This document shows, piece by piece, positions 1 to 7,719 of a stretch of 64,000 nucleotides of DNA. Source of the DNA: Albimonas sp041685625 (GTDB lineage: Bacteria; Pseudomonadota; Alphaproteobacteria; Rhodobacterales; Rhodobacteraceae). The stretch is from assembly GCA_041685625.1 (NCBI GenBank), contig JAWLFJ010000003.1:1-64000 (forward strand), in the 5' to 3' direction. Below the pieces are notes generated by a model. The model saw only the letters and a list, made by a program, of their open reading frames with translations. It ran no database searches and was not told the DNA's origin. Each line of letters begins with the position of its first letter. The stretch's first letter is position 1. The translations under genes and the position numbers were made by a program.

Positions 1-820
1 CCTCCGTGGCGACGGAGGCCGCGCCGACGCCGAAGCGCGGGCTGATCCGCACGGTCGCGTGCAGCATCTCCGGCAGCTCCTCGTCGATGGCGAAGATCGG
101 GGCGCCGCTGCACTTGGCCTCCATGTCGACCCGCGGCAGCGAGCGGCCGAGCAGCCGCCAGTCCTCGGGCGCCTTCAGGTCGACGTCGCCCGGCGCGTCG
201 AGCGCCCCGGCCGCCGCGGCCAGCTCGGCATAGGCCAGCCGCTCGCCCGAAGCGGGATCGACCACGGCGCCGTCCTCCGCCCGCAGCCCCGCCGCCTCCA
301 CGTCCCAGCGCGCCGCCGCCGCGCGGACCAGCTGCACCCGCGCCGTCGCGCCCGCCCTGCGCATGGTCTCGTAGGCGTCGATGGTGGAGGTCGAGCCCCC
401 CGTGATCTGCAGCCCCAGCACCTTCGCGCCGGTCCCGGCGAGATCGCGCGCGAGCTCCGCCGTCCAGCCCGTCGCCCAGGGCTTCGCCGCGCCCGAGGCG
501 AGCAGCGCCGCGTTGTGATAGGCGGGGTCCGCCGGCCCCGGATCGACCGTCACCGCCGAGAGCGGGACCTCCAGCTCCTCGGCCACCAGCGCCGCGAGGG
601 TCGTCGTCACGCCCTGCCCCATCTCGGCGCGCGGCACGATCACCGTGATCGTCCCGTCCTCCGCGATCTTGAGCCAGGGGTTGAACGTGGTCTCCCCCTC
701 CGCCAGCCCGTCCTCCAGCGGGTTGTCGTGCGGCGCGCGGACCCACCAGGTCCCCACCGCCAGCCCGCCCGCCGCCGCGACCCCGAGGCCGAGGAAGATC
801 CGCCGCGTGACCCGGCCCAT
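1..820 (-). CDS. iorB: Isoquinoline 1-oxidoreductase beta subunit-like molybdopterin protein, partial (C-terminus outside window)
   Basis: Only about 273 N-terminal residues are visible; the gene runs off the left edge, and the family is usually over 700 residues long. Residues 5-11 read TRRIFLG, followed by a hydrophobic stretch, which is a twin-arginine (Tat) export signal as in IorB-type subunits. The text after it (PRAEMGQGVTT near residue 64, then VAEELEVPL) is typical of the molybdopterin-binding, aldehyde-oxidase-like fold. It should pair with the 2Fe-2S subunit encoded directly upstream (3 bases apart, same strand) as a periplasmic molybdenum hydroxylase of N-heterocycles or aldehydes. 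The substrate cannot be told from sequence. Identification is firm at family level. Confidence 0.88.
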   Translation of the reverse strand, partial: MGRVTRRIFLGLGVAAAGGLAVGTWWVRAPHDNPLEDGLAEGETTFNPWLKIAEDGTITVIVPRAEMGQGVTTTLAALVAEELEVPLSAVTVDPGPADPAYHNAALLASGAAKPWATGWTAELARDLAGTGAKVLGLQITGGSTSTIDAYETMRRAGATARVQLVRAAAARWDVEAAGLRAEDGAVVDPASGERLAYAELAAAAGALDAPGDVDLKAPEDWRLLGRSLPRVDMEAKCSGAPIFAIDEELPEMLHATVRISPRFGVGAASVATE

Positions 821-823
821 GCC

Positions 824-1327
824 TCAGCCCTCCCTCTTCGCGGGCGACGCCGCGCCGGCGTCGCGTCCCGCCCGGCGCGCCGCCAGCGCGATCGCCTCGC
901 GCACCCGCGGATAGGTTCCGCAGCGGCAGAGGTTGTCGATCGCGCCCGCCACGTCCTCGGGCGTCGGGTCCGGCACGTCGCGCAGCAGGGCCGCCGCCGC
1001 CATGATCTGCCCCGACTGGCAATACCCGCACTGCGCCACCTGCGCTTCGATCCAGGCCTCCTGCACCGGGTGCAGCGACCCCGCCGGCAGGCCCGCGGCG
1101 GCGGCGAGGCCCTCGATCGTCACCACCTCGCCCTGCACCGCCTCCAGCGGCAGCGAGCAGGAGGGCGTCGGCGAGCCGTCGAGCCACACCATGCAGGCCC
1201 CGCAGGCGCCGATCCCGCAGCCGAATTTCGGGCCCTTGATCCCCAGAAGATCCCGCAGCGCCCAGAGCAGCGGCATCTCGGGCGGCGCCTCGAACTCCCG
1301 CGCCTCGCCGTTCACCGTGAGCCTCAT
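824..1327 (-). CDS. iorA: 2Fe-2S subunit of isoquinoline 1-oxidoreductase-type hydroxylase
   Basis: This 167-residue protein carries both iron-sulfur centres of the xanthine oxidase small-subunit family. The plant-ferredoxin-type cluster uses Cys37, Cys42, Cys45 and Cys57 (CGIGACGAC region). The second cluster uses Cys100, Cys103, Cys134 and Cys136 (CGYC and CRC). It passes electrons from the molybdenum site on the adjacent IorB-like subunit to an acceptor. Length and cysteine spacing are normal. It is the promoter-proximal gene of a two-gene unit, with the large subunit 3 bases downstream. No maturation chaperone of the XdhC type is visible nearby. Confidence 0.93.
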   Translation of the reverse strand: MRLTVNGEAREFEAPPEMPLLWALRDLLGIKGPKFGCGIGACGACMVWLDGSPTPSCSLPLEAVQGEVVTIEGLAAAAGLPAGSLHPVQEAWIEAQVAQCGYCQSGQIMAAAALLRDVPDPTPEDVAGAIDNLCRCGTYPRVREAIALAARRAGRDAGAASPAKREG

Positions 1328-1473
1328 CGGATCCCTCCCGTCACGCCGTCACCGGCCACGCCCGGAACTGAGCCCGAATCCGAGTCGGGTCAACACGGCC
1401 GCGGCCCCCGGCCGAATCGCTCGCATGAAACCGAGGCAACGGTTAACGTAGCGGAAAGCAGAGGAGCGCGATC

Positions 1474-1839
1474 ATGACGACGGATGCGGACATCGTGCAG
1501 CGCGGCTGGGAGGCCGTCGGCCGGGGCGACTGGGACGGGCTGATCGCCGACTATCACGACGACATGGTGTTCGTGATGCCCGGCCAGGCCGACGTGCTGA
1601 ACGGCACGGCGGACTTCCGCGCCGCGCTGGAGAACCTCGGCGCGGCGCTGCCGCCGGGCTTCGAGATCACCGGCCTGCGTCAGATCGGCGACGCCGGCGA
1701 GGTCGTCAGCCTCATCGACTGGAAGAGCGACAAGCTGCCCGGAGGCAGCCAGCTCGCCGTCCTCTTCAAGCTCGACGGCGGCAAGGTCCGCGAGGAGCGC
1801 TGGTTCGTCGACACCGAGCAGTGGAAGGGCGCCTTCTGA
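1474..1839 (+). CDS. SnoaL/NTF2-like fold protein
   Basis: This 121-residue cytosolic protein has the pattern of the SnoaL-like branch of the NTF2 superfamily: an N-terminal helix with RGWEAVGRGDWDGL, a MVFVMPG strand, and a C-terminal strand ending in FKLDGGKVREERWFVD. Such proteins form small cone-shaped pockets and may be isomerases, hydrolases or simple binding proteins, so no reaction can be assigned. The start follows a purine-rich AGAGGAGCG Shine-Dalgarno region. The gene stands alone, divergent from iorAB and convergent with the PhzF-family gene. Confidence 0.75.
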   Translation: MTTDADIVQRGWEAVGRGDWDGLIADYHDDMVFVMPGQADVLNGTADFRAALENLGAALPPGFEITGLRQIGDAGEVVSLIDWKSDKLPGGSQLAVLFKLDGGKVREERWFVDTEQWKGAF

Positions 1840-1870
1840 GGCGCCATGCCTTCGCCGGCTGGCCTTGGCC

Positions 1871-2758
1871 TCAGACCCTGAGTTCGCCCGACATCAGCAC
1901 CACGCCCGCGCCGGCGACGGCGATCCCCTCCGGCGCCGCGGCGGGGCCGATCACCTCGACCTCGGCGCGGCCGGGGCGGCCCAGCCAGTCGCCCGGCCCC
2001 GCGACGAAGCGCGGGCCGAGCCGCCCCTCGGCCGAGAGGTAGGCGGCGAGGCTGCCGGTGGCGGAGCCGGTGAACGGGTCCTCCGCCGGCAGCGGCGGCG
2101 GCAGCAGCAGGCGCGAGAACACGTCGCAGCCCGCCTCGCCCCCGATCACCGAAAGGAAGGGCTCCATCAGCGCCGCCGCCGGAAGTCCGGTCCCCGCGCG
2201 CCAGGCCTGCAGCCGCTCCGGATCCAGACGCGCCCGGCGCAGCGCCCCGGGCGAGCGCAGCAGCGTCACGCAGAACGGATTGCCGGTGGAGACGATGCGC
2301 GGCACGCCCTCCACGTCCTCGGCCGAAAGGCCGAAGACGGCGGCGATCTCGGCCGGGTCCTGCGGCTCGAGGAACTCCGGCCGGGGCTGGATCATGCGCA
2401 CCGTGATGCGCCCGCCCTCCGCCGTCACCTCGATCGGCAGCACCCCGGCCGGCAGCTCCAGCGTGAAGGACGCCCGGCCGGAGGAGACGTCGACCGCCCC
2501 ACGATGCACCAGCGAGACGGCGGTCGCCACGGTCGGATGCCCCGCCATCGGGATCTCCCGGTCGGCGAGGTAGTATCGCGCGCCGAAATCGGCCGTCTCC
2601 GAGGGCACGACGAAGGCGCATTCCGAGAGCGACGTCTCCCGCACCAGCGCCATGCGCGTCTCGGGCGCGAGCTCGCCGGCGTCGTGCACCACGGCGCAGG
2701 CGTTGCCGGCGAAGGGCCGCTCGGCGAAGGCGTCGACCCAATCGAGCGGGCGGCTCAA
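1871..2758 (-). CDS. PhzF family isomerase/epimerase
   Basis: A 295-residue protein with the two-domain PhzF fold. The N-terminus has the diagnostic VDAFAERPFAGNACAVV segment, and Glu46 in LSECAFV matches the catalytic acid of PhzF. A second-half signature (DPFTGSATGSLAAYL) matches the symmetric C-terminal domain. The length is normal for the family. Members include PhzF and isomerases of unknown substrate; no phenazine genes occur here, so a phenazine role is unlikely. It is the last gene of the argC-yihY-ccmE-phzF run, 22 bases after ccmE. Confidence 0.88.
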   Translation of the reverse strand: MSRPLDWVDAFAERPFAGNACAVVHDAGELAPETRMALVRETSLSECAFVVPSETADFGARYYLADREIPMAGHPTVATAVSLVHRGAVDVSSGRASFTLELPAGVLPIEVTAEGGRITVRMIQPRPEFLEPQDPAEIAAVFGLSAEDVEGVPRIVSTGNPFCVTLLRSPGALRRARLDPERLQAWRAGTGLPAAALMEPFLSVIGGEAGCDVFSRLLLPPPLPAEDPFTGSATGSLAAYLSAEGRLGPRFVAGPGDWLGRPGRAEVEVIGPAAAPEGIAVAGAGVVLMSGELRV

Positions 2759-2780
2759 TCGGCCGCCGCCCCGGCGGCGC

Positions 2781-3233
2781 TCATTCGGTCCCGGCCTCGG
2801 CGGCGCCCGGGCGGAAATGGCCCTGCTTCTTCAGCGCCTCGGCGATCTCCTTGGGCATGTACTGCTCGTCGTGCTTGGCGAGCACCTCCTCGGCCTCGAA
2901 CACGCCGCCGATCAGCCGCCCCTCGGCGACGATGCCCTGCCCTTCGCGGAACAGGTCCGGCAGGATGCCGGCGAACTCGATCCGCTGATCCGCCGCGCCG
3001 TCCGTCACCGCGAAGGCGACCGAGCCGCCGTCCAGCCGCTCGACCGAGCCTTCGACCACCAGGCCGCCGACGCGCAGCCGCTCGTTCGGGCCCGGCGCCC
3101 GCTCGATCATTTCGGTCGGAGAGAAGAAGAACACGATGCTGTCCCGCATACCGACCCCGACCAGCGCGGAGGCCGAGACGAGGAACATCGCCCCGATTCC
3201 GATCAACGCGATCCGCCGCTTCTTGCGCGTCAT
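2781..3233 (-). CDS. ccmE: Cytochrome c maturation heme chaperone CcmE
   Basis: CcmE carries heme in the periplasm for cytochrome c assembly. The 150-residue protein begins with a short basic cytoplasmic tail (MTRKKRR) and one membrane anchor (residues 8-28), followed by an OB-fold. The covalent heme-binding His121 lies in HDEQY, with Tyr125 completing the HxxxY motif. Its ATG overlaps the stop of the upstream yihY-like gene (ATGA), so translation is probably coupled. No other ccm genes follow in this window, which is unusual because ccmF and ccmH often lie next to ccmE. Confidence 0.95.
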   Translation of the reverse strand: MTRKKRRIALIGIGAMFLVSASALVGVGMRDSIVFFFSPTEMIERAPGPNERLRVGGLVVEGSVERLDGGSVAFAVTDGAADQRIEFAGILPDLFREGQGIVAEGRLIGGVFEAEEVLAKHDEQYMPKEIAEALKKQGHFRPGAAEAGTE

Positions 3234-4201
3234 GCCTCAGCTCGCTCCTTCGCCGGCGGCGCCGTCCGTCCCGGCCGGGGCGCGCGCCCCTTGAGCCGGT
3301 CGATCGCCGCATTGACCTCGGCACCGTAGATGATGACGGCGCCCGACAGAAAGAAGAAGAGCAGCGTCACGATCACGCCCGCAAGGGAGCCATAAGTCGC
3401 GGAATAGTCCGGCGCCGCCGCGAGGTACCAGGAGAAGCCGACCGCGCCGATCGTCCACAGCGCCAGCGTCGTCAGCACGCCGGGCAGCGCCCGGCGAAAT
3501 CCCGGCGGGCGCGTCGGCAGCGTCATGTGCATCAGCGCGAGGAACAGGAACAGCGTCAGCCCGGCGAGCGCGTAGCGCGCTATGCCGATGCCGAACGGCG
3601 TCTCGATGCCGAACCAGCCTTCGACGAGGCGGATGATCAGCGGCGCCAGCACCACCGCGAATCCGAGCACGATCGCGGCGACCGTGCCGACCATCACCAC
3701 CACCAGCCCGATCAGCCGGCCGAGGATCGCGCCACGCGGCTTCGACGCGTAATAGGCGCGGTCGAAGGCCTGGCGAAACGCCTCCACCCCGTTCGAGGCG
3801 ACGATCAGCGCGCCGAGCGCCGAGACCGTGAGCACGCCCTCGCGCTTGGTCTCGAGCACGTTGCGCAGCGCCGGCTCGATCTCGCTCGCCACCTCCGGCG
3901 GCGCCACGTCGAAGAGGAGATCGACCAGCGCCTCGATCTCCCCCGGCCCCACCGTGGAGGCGGCGAGGCTGGTGGCGAAGATCAGGAACGGGAACACCGC
4001 CAGCAGCGCGGAATAGGCGATGTAGCCCGAGAGCATCCAGCCCTCGTCCTTGGCGAAGGAGGCGGCGGCCGAGCCCGCCACCCGCGCCGCGAACCAGAGC
4101 GTGCGGGAATGGCGGACGGCCGCCGATTCCCGCGCCGACGTCTCCTCCGCCGCGCCGCCCGCTCCGGCCTCGGCGGTCTCGCTGCCGGCGGCCTCCGTCA
4201 T
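3230..4201 (-). CDS. YihY/BrkB family inner-membrane protein
   Basis: A 323-residue polytopic membrane protein. After a hydrophilic acidic N-terminus of about 45 residues it shows the BrkB-type signature around LSGYIAYSALLAVFPFLIF, then about six membrane spans ending with a TLLFFFLSGAVIIYGAEVN segment and a basic cytoplasmic tail. It was once called ribonuclease BN, but that activity belongs to another protein, so the function of this family is unknown. The ATG overlaps the argC stop (ATGA) and its own stop overlaps the ccmE start, placing it in the middle of a coupled operon. Longer in-frame starts upstream would run through argC and were rejected. Confidence 0.9.
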   Translation of the reverse strand: MTEAAGSETAEAGAGGAAEETSARESAAVRHSRTLWFAARVAGSAAASFAKDEGWMLSGYIAYSALLAVFPFLIFATSLAASTVGPGEIEALVDLLFDVAPPEVASEIEPALRNVLETKREGVLTVSALGALIVASNGVEAFRQAFDRAYYASKPRGAILGRLIGLVVVMVGTVAAIVLGFAVVLAPLIIRLVEGWFGIETPFGIGIARYALAGLTLFLFLALMHMTLPTRPPGFRRALPGVLTTLALWTIGAVGFSWYLAAAPDYSATYGSLAGVIVTLLFFFLSGAVIIYGAEVNAAIDRLKGRAPRPGRTAPPAKERAEA

Positions 4202-5220
4202 GGGAACATCGGAGCCATGCCGAGCCCCGCCGTCTCCGGCAGCCCGAGCATCAGGTTGGCGCACTGCACCGCCTGCCCCGAGGCGCCCTTCACCAGGTTG
4301 TCCGTCACCGAGACGATGATCGTGCGCCCCGTGCGGCGGTCCGGCGTCACGCCGATCCGGCAGAGGTTCGAGCCCCGGACATGGCGCGTCTGCGGCGCCT
4401 CGCCCATCGGCCCGACATGCACGAAGGGCTCCTCGGCATATCTGTCGGCGAGCGTGGCGAGGATCCGCTCGGCGTCGCCCCGGACGTAGATCGTGGCGAG
4501 GATGCCCCGGTTCATCGGGGCCAGATGCGGCGTGAACGAAACCCGAACTTCGCGTCCCGCGGCGCGGCTCAACTCCTGATCGAACTCCGCCAGATGCCGG
4601 TGCGAGGCGATGCCGTAGGCGTCCATCCCCTCCGTCACCTCGGCGAACAGCTTGCGCTCCGCGACGGAGCGGCCCGCCCCGGTTATGCCGGTCTTGGCGT
4701 CGATCACGATCTCCTCGGGGTCGATCGCGCCCGCCTCCAGCAGGGGGATGAGCGGCAGCAGGCCGGTCACGACGTAGCAGCCCGTGCCGGCCACGATCCG
4801 CGCGCCCCGGATCGCGTCGCGGTAGACCTCCGGCAGGCCGTAGACCGCCGCCTCCTGCAATTCCGGCGCGAGATGCGGCCCGCCGTACCAACGTTCGTAT
4901 TCGGCGGGGTCGCGGAGCCGGAAATCGGCCGAGACGTCGGCGTATTTCACGTGATCGGGCAGCGACTTGACGACCTCCTGCCCGGTCGCGTGCGGCAGCG
5001 CCCCGAAGGCGAGGTCGATGCCGTCCCAGTCGATCTCGTCGATCCGCGTCAGGCGCGGCAGCGCGTAGGGCGCGAGGTGCGGATAGACCTCCGCCATCGT
5101 CTTGCCGGCGCTGCGCTCGGCCGCGAGGGCGGCGATCTCCAGCGTGGGATGGCCCAGCAGGATTCGCACGAGTTCGGCGCCGGTGTAGCCGCTCGCCCCG
5201 AGGATCGCGATCCGCGTCAT
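4198..5220 (-). CDS. argC: N-acetyl-gamma-glutamyl-phosphate reductase
   Basis: ArgC reduces N-acetylglutamyl phosphate to the semialdehyde in arginine biosynthesis, using NADPH. The protein (340 residues) has the N-terminal nucleotide-binding motif GASGYTG (residues 8-14) and the catalytic Cys148 in GTGCY, typical of the long form. A later segment, KTGITGAGR, is also family-typical. The chosen ATG opens directly into the Rossmann strand MTRIAILGA. It heads a four-gene overlapping run (yihY, ccmE, phzF follow). No other arginine genes are nearby. Confidence 0.96.
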   Translation of the reverse strand: MTRIAILGASGYTGAELVRILLGHPTLEIAALAAERSAGKTMAEVYPHLAPYALPRLTRIDEIDWDGIDLAFGALPHATGQEVVKSLPDHVKYADVSADFRLRDPAEYERWYGGPHLAPELQEAAVYGLPEVYRDAIRGARIVAGTGCYVVTGLLPLIPLLEAGAIDPEEIVIDAKTGITGAGRSVAERKLFAEVTEGMDAYGIASHRHLAEFDQELSRAAGREVRVSFTPHLAPMNRGILATIYVRGDAERILATLADRYAEEPFVHVGPMGEAPQTRHVRGSNLCRIGVTPDRRTGRTIIVSVTDNLVKGASGQAVQCANLMLGLPETAGLGMAPMFP

Positions 5221-5294
5221 GCCGTCTCCTTCCATCGCGCCTCGACGATCCCTAGCGCCGGGCGTCCGGCGGCGCAACGCGGTCGGGTGCGGCC

Positions 5295-6164
5295 TCAGCC
5301 GTCCTCGAATTCGTAGCCGTAGCCCAGATCGTCGAGCGGCCGCGGCGAGAGGCGATAGGTCTCCAGCCGCAGATGGTCCATCAGCGCCCGGGCGTCGCCC
5401 CGGCGCGCCTCGATCTCGGCCCGCGCAAGCGGAGCGCCGATCACGGCGCGCACGGTGCCGCCGACGCGACGGCGGAACTCGCTGATCAGCAGGCCCATGC
5501 GCAGCGCATAATGCAGATGGCTCGCAAGCTGGAAGGTGCGGCTGTTGGTCCCCTCGAAGAACACCGGCACGACCGCGGCGCCCGATCGCGCGATCAGTTT
5601 CGCGGTGAAGGTGCGCCAGGCCGGGTCCATCGCGGGGCCGAAGGGCTCGCGCGCGGTGGAGACGGTGCCGCCCGGAAACACGCCGATCGCGCCGCCGGCG
5701 CCGAGGAAGCGGTGCGCCTCCCGCCGGGTGGCGACGTTGATCCTCTGCGCCTCGCGGTCGGCGTCGAAGGAGATCGGCAGGATGATGCCCTCGATCTCCT
5801 CGGCCTTCCGGAAGACCTGATGGGCCATGATCCGGAAGCCGTTCCGGCCTCGCGCGGCGGAAAGGATGCGTCCGAGCATGAGACCGTCGAGGATGCCGAA
5901 GGGATGATTGGCGATCACCACCAACGGACCCTGCGCCGGCAGGTTGGCGAGGCCCGGGCCCGGCAGGTCGAGCGCGAGGCGGTAGCGCCGGGCCATCACC
6001 TCCCAGAAGTCGGCGCCGGCGGCGACCTCCTTCTCGTAGTCGCGCGCCGCGCGGATCAGGCCCGGGCGGCCGGTCATGTTCTCGAGCCCCCGTACCAGGA
6101 CCTGAGCGGCTCGGGTCCTGACGCTGTAGGCGTAGCTGATCTCTCTCGCGGCCGCGCCGTCCAT
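5295..6164 (-). CDS. Lysophospholipid acyltransferase family protein
   Basis: A 289-residue member of the PlsC/LPLAT superfamily, which transfers acyl groups to lysophospholipids or related lipids at the inner membrane. Acyltransferase block I reads NHPFGILD (the H-x4-D catalytic motif, near residues 90-97). Block III, with FPGGTVST, and block IV, with VVPVFFEG, follow at the usual spacing. It resembles the ornithine-lipid/hemolysin-like branch more than PlsC itself, but no olsB partner is visible. It is 75 bases upstream of argC on the same strand, with its own good promoter candidate. Confidence 0.85.
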   Translation of the reverse strand: MDGAAAREISYAYSVRTRAAQVLVRGLENMTGRPGLIRAARDYEKEVAAGADFWEVMARRYRLALDLPGPGLANLPAQGPLVVIANHPFGILDGLMLGRILSAARGRNGFRIMAHQVFRKAEEIEGIILPISFDADREAQRINVATRREAHRFLGAGGAIGVFPGGTVSTAREPFGPAMDPAWRTFTAKLIARSGAAVVPVFFEGTNSRTFQLASHLHYALRMGLLISEFRRRVGGTVRAVIGAPLARAEIEARRGDARALMDHLRLETYRLSPRPLDDLGYGYEFEDG

Positions 6165-6201
6165 GCGCGCTTCGCCTCTTTCCGGGGTCGACGATGGCGT
6201 T

Positions 6202-6230
6202 GATTAGGGTCCGCCGACGCGCCTTGGCAA
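6202..6230 (-). promoter_or_regulatory. Candidate promoter of the acyltransferase gene
   Basis: On the minus strand TTGCCA and CTAATC are separated by 17 bases, about 38 bases before the acyltransferase ATG. Spacing is ideal and both boxes fit the housekeeping sigma consensus fairly well. Called by eye only. Confidence 0.5.
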
Positions 6231-6403
6231 GGGCCGGGTGCGCCTCGACGGAGGGGCCTCGCGACGCCGGTCCGCGCCGCGGCCGGGCGATGCGGCGCCG
6301 AGGCTGGGCGCATGCGATCGCGGCGGGGTCCGCCTGCACCGGATCGCCAAACGGGAAAGGGGCGCGGCCCGGCCGCGCCCCGCCATCGCGATCGCCGGGC
6401 GTA

Positions 6404-6904
6404 TCAGCGCTTGGAGAACTGGAAGCTCCGGCGCGCCTTCGCCTTGCCGTACTTCTTGCGCTCCACCACACGCGGGTCGCGGGTCAGGAAGCCGGCGGCC
6501 TTCAGCGCCGGGCGAAGCGAGGGATCATAAAGGCTCAGCGCCTTGGAAATCCCGTGCTTGATCGCGCCGGCCTGCCCGGAGAGGCCGCCGCCGGCCACGG
6601 TGCACATCACGTCGAACTGACCGTCGACGTCGGCCACGCGGAACGGCTGTCCGACGACCATCTGGAGGACCGGACGCGCGAAATAGGCCGGCATCTCCTT
6701 CTTGTTGACGGTGATGCGGCCGGCGCCGGGCTTCACCCAGACGCGGGCCACCGCGTCCTTGCGCTTGCCGGTCGCGTAGGACCGACCCAGCGAGTCGCGC
6801 ACGGGCTCGCGGATCGGCCCCGCGGCCTCGGCGACCGCGGCGGCCCCCTCTTCGGTGACCGCGAGGTCCTTCAGCGCGTCGAGCGAGCGGTTCTCGTCGG
6901 CCAT
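6404..6904 (-). CDS. rpsI: 30S ribosomal protein uS9 (S9)
   Basis: Ribosomal protein S9 contacts the P-site tRNA through its C-terminal tail. The 166-residue protein has a short acidic N-terminal extension found in Rhodobacterales homologues, then the conserved core beginning SYATGKRKDAVARVW and the invariant C-terminus ending in SFQFSKR. I chose the ATG giving MADENRS, as in relatives. An ATG two codons upstream (position 6910) overlaps the rplM stop as ATGA and is the alternative. It is cotranscribed with rplM. Confidence 0.97.
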   Translation of the reverse strand: MADENRSLDALKDLAVTEEGAAAVAEAAGPIREPVRDSLGRSYATGKRKDAVARVWVKPGAGRITVNKKEMPAYFARPVLQMVVGQPFRVADVDGQFDVMCTVAGGGLSGQAGAIKHGISKALSLYDPSLRPALKAAGFLTRDPRVVERKKYGKAKARRSFQFSKR

Positions 6905-6906
6905 CG

Positions 6907-7371
6907 TCATTCGCTCCGGCTGTTCTTCGGGTTCATGGACTTCACGTCGACCGCCTCGGGCTGCTGCGCCTCGTGCGGATGCGCCGGACCGGCGTAGACG
7001 CGGAGATTGGAGAGCTGACGACGCGTCAGAGGGCCGCCCGGCATCATGCGCTGCACGGCCTTCTGCACGACCCGCTCCGGAAAGCGGCCCTCCAGGATCT
7101 GGGTCGCGGTGCGGCTCTTGATGCCGCCCGGATGGCCGGTGTGCCAGTAGTAGGTCTTGTCCCGGCGCTTGTTGCCGGTGAGCTGCACCTTCTCGGCGTT
7201 CACGACGACGACGTTGTCGCCCATGTCCATGTGCGGCGTGAAGGAGGGCTTGTGCTTGCCGCGCAGGCGCATCGCGATCAGCGAGGCGAGCCGGCCGAGC
7301 ACCACGCCCTCCGCGTCGATCACGACCCAGCGCTTGTCGATGTCGGCGGGTCTCGCGGAATAGGTCTTCAT
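6907..7371 (-). CDS. rplM: 50S ribosomal protein uL13 (L13)
   Basis: L13 is an early-assembling large-subunit protein. The 154-residue sequence starts MKTYSARPADIDKRWVVIDA and has the family signatures GRLAS, VVVNAEKVQLTGNK and PHEAQQPE. It is the first gene of the rplM-rpsI operon. The roughly 85-base leader contains a perfect 8-base-pair palindrome (7411-7427), which could mediate the autogenous control known for this operon in other bacteria. The start is preceded by GGAAGA. Confidence 0.98.
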   Translation of the reverse strand: MKTYSARPADIDKRWVVIDAEGVVLGRLASLIAMRLRGKHKPSFTPHMDMGDNVVVVNAEKVQLTGNKRRDKTYYWHTGHPGGIKSRTATQILEGRFPERVVQKAVQRMMPGGPLTRRQLSNLRVYAGPAHPHEAQQPEAVDVKSMNPKNSRSE

Positions 7372-7410
7372 GGCCTCGGGTCTTCCTTCGGGGGCGCGGA
7401 CGCGCCCGGC

Positions 7411-7427
7411 GTCGGGAAATTCCCGAC
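7411..7427 (-). promoter_or_regulatory. Palindrome in the rplM-rpsI leader
   Basis: GTCGGGAA and its exact complement TTCCCGAC flank a single base, inside the predicted 5' leader between the rplM promoter and its start. It could be a leader hairpin used in ribosomal-protein autoregulation or a DNA operator. Function is inferred from position only. Confidence 0.45.
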
Positions 7428-7461
7428 CTCCGCACGAGGCGGGGTCGGGCGAACTGCGCGC

Positions 7462-7489
7462 CTTCTACCGCGCGCCGCCGCCGTGTCAA
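7462..7489 (-). promoter_or_regulatory. Candidate rplM-rpsI promoter
   Basis: The minus strand shows a consensus -35 TTGACA, a 16-base spacer and -10 TAGAAG. This predicts transcription starting about 85 bases before the rplM ATG. It is the strongest-looking promoter in the window, as expected for a ribosomal protein operon. Confidence 0.6.
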
Positions 7490-7671
7490 CCTGGAACCGG
7501 GCGAAAAAGCGCCCGCGACGGAACGGCTTGAGAGTGCGGTACTAAGACACCCCAAACCCCTCGCGCACATGTCAAGGTTCCGTCGCGGGCCGCCCGACGG
7601 GGGTGACGCCCCCGGAGCCGAGCGCTAGAAATCGTTTCGTGAGTTCAATCTTGTCGAGGAGGCGTGGAGGG

Positions 7672-7719
7672 ATGGCGGCCGGCAAGTCGGGCTTCGTGAA
7701 ACGCGGGGCGACTTCGTGA
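7672..7719 (+). CDS. Possible 15-codon upstream ORF coupled to the LytTR gene
   Basis: An ATG preceded by a strong GGAGG Shine-Dalgarno sequence opens a 15-codon frame (MAAGKSGFVKRGATS) that stops at 7717-7719. Its TGA overlaps the GTG start of the LytTR-domain gene (GTGA). The large gene has no clear ribosome-binding site of its own just before that GTG, so translation of the short frame may deliver ribosomes to it. It is a leader-peptide candidate, not a proven gene. Confidence 0.4.
   Translation: MAAGKSGFVKRGATS

Noticed and set aside
7547..7575. Second TTGACA upstream of rplM
   Set aside because: No acceptable -10 hexamer lies at 15-19 bases from it, unlike the promoter at 7462-7489.
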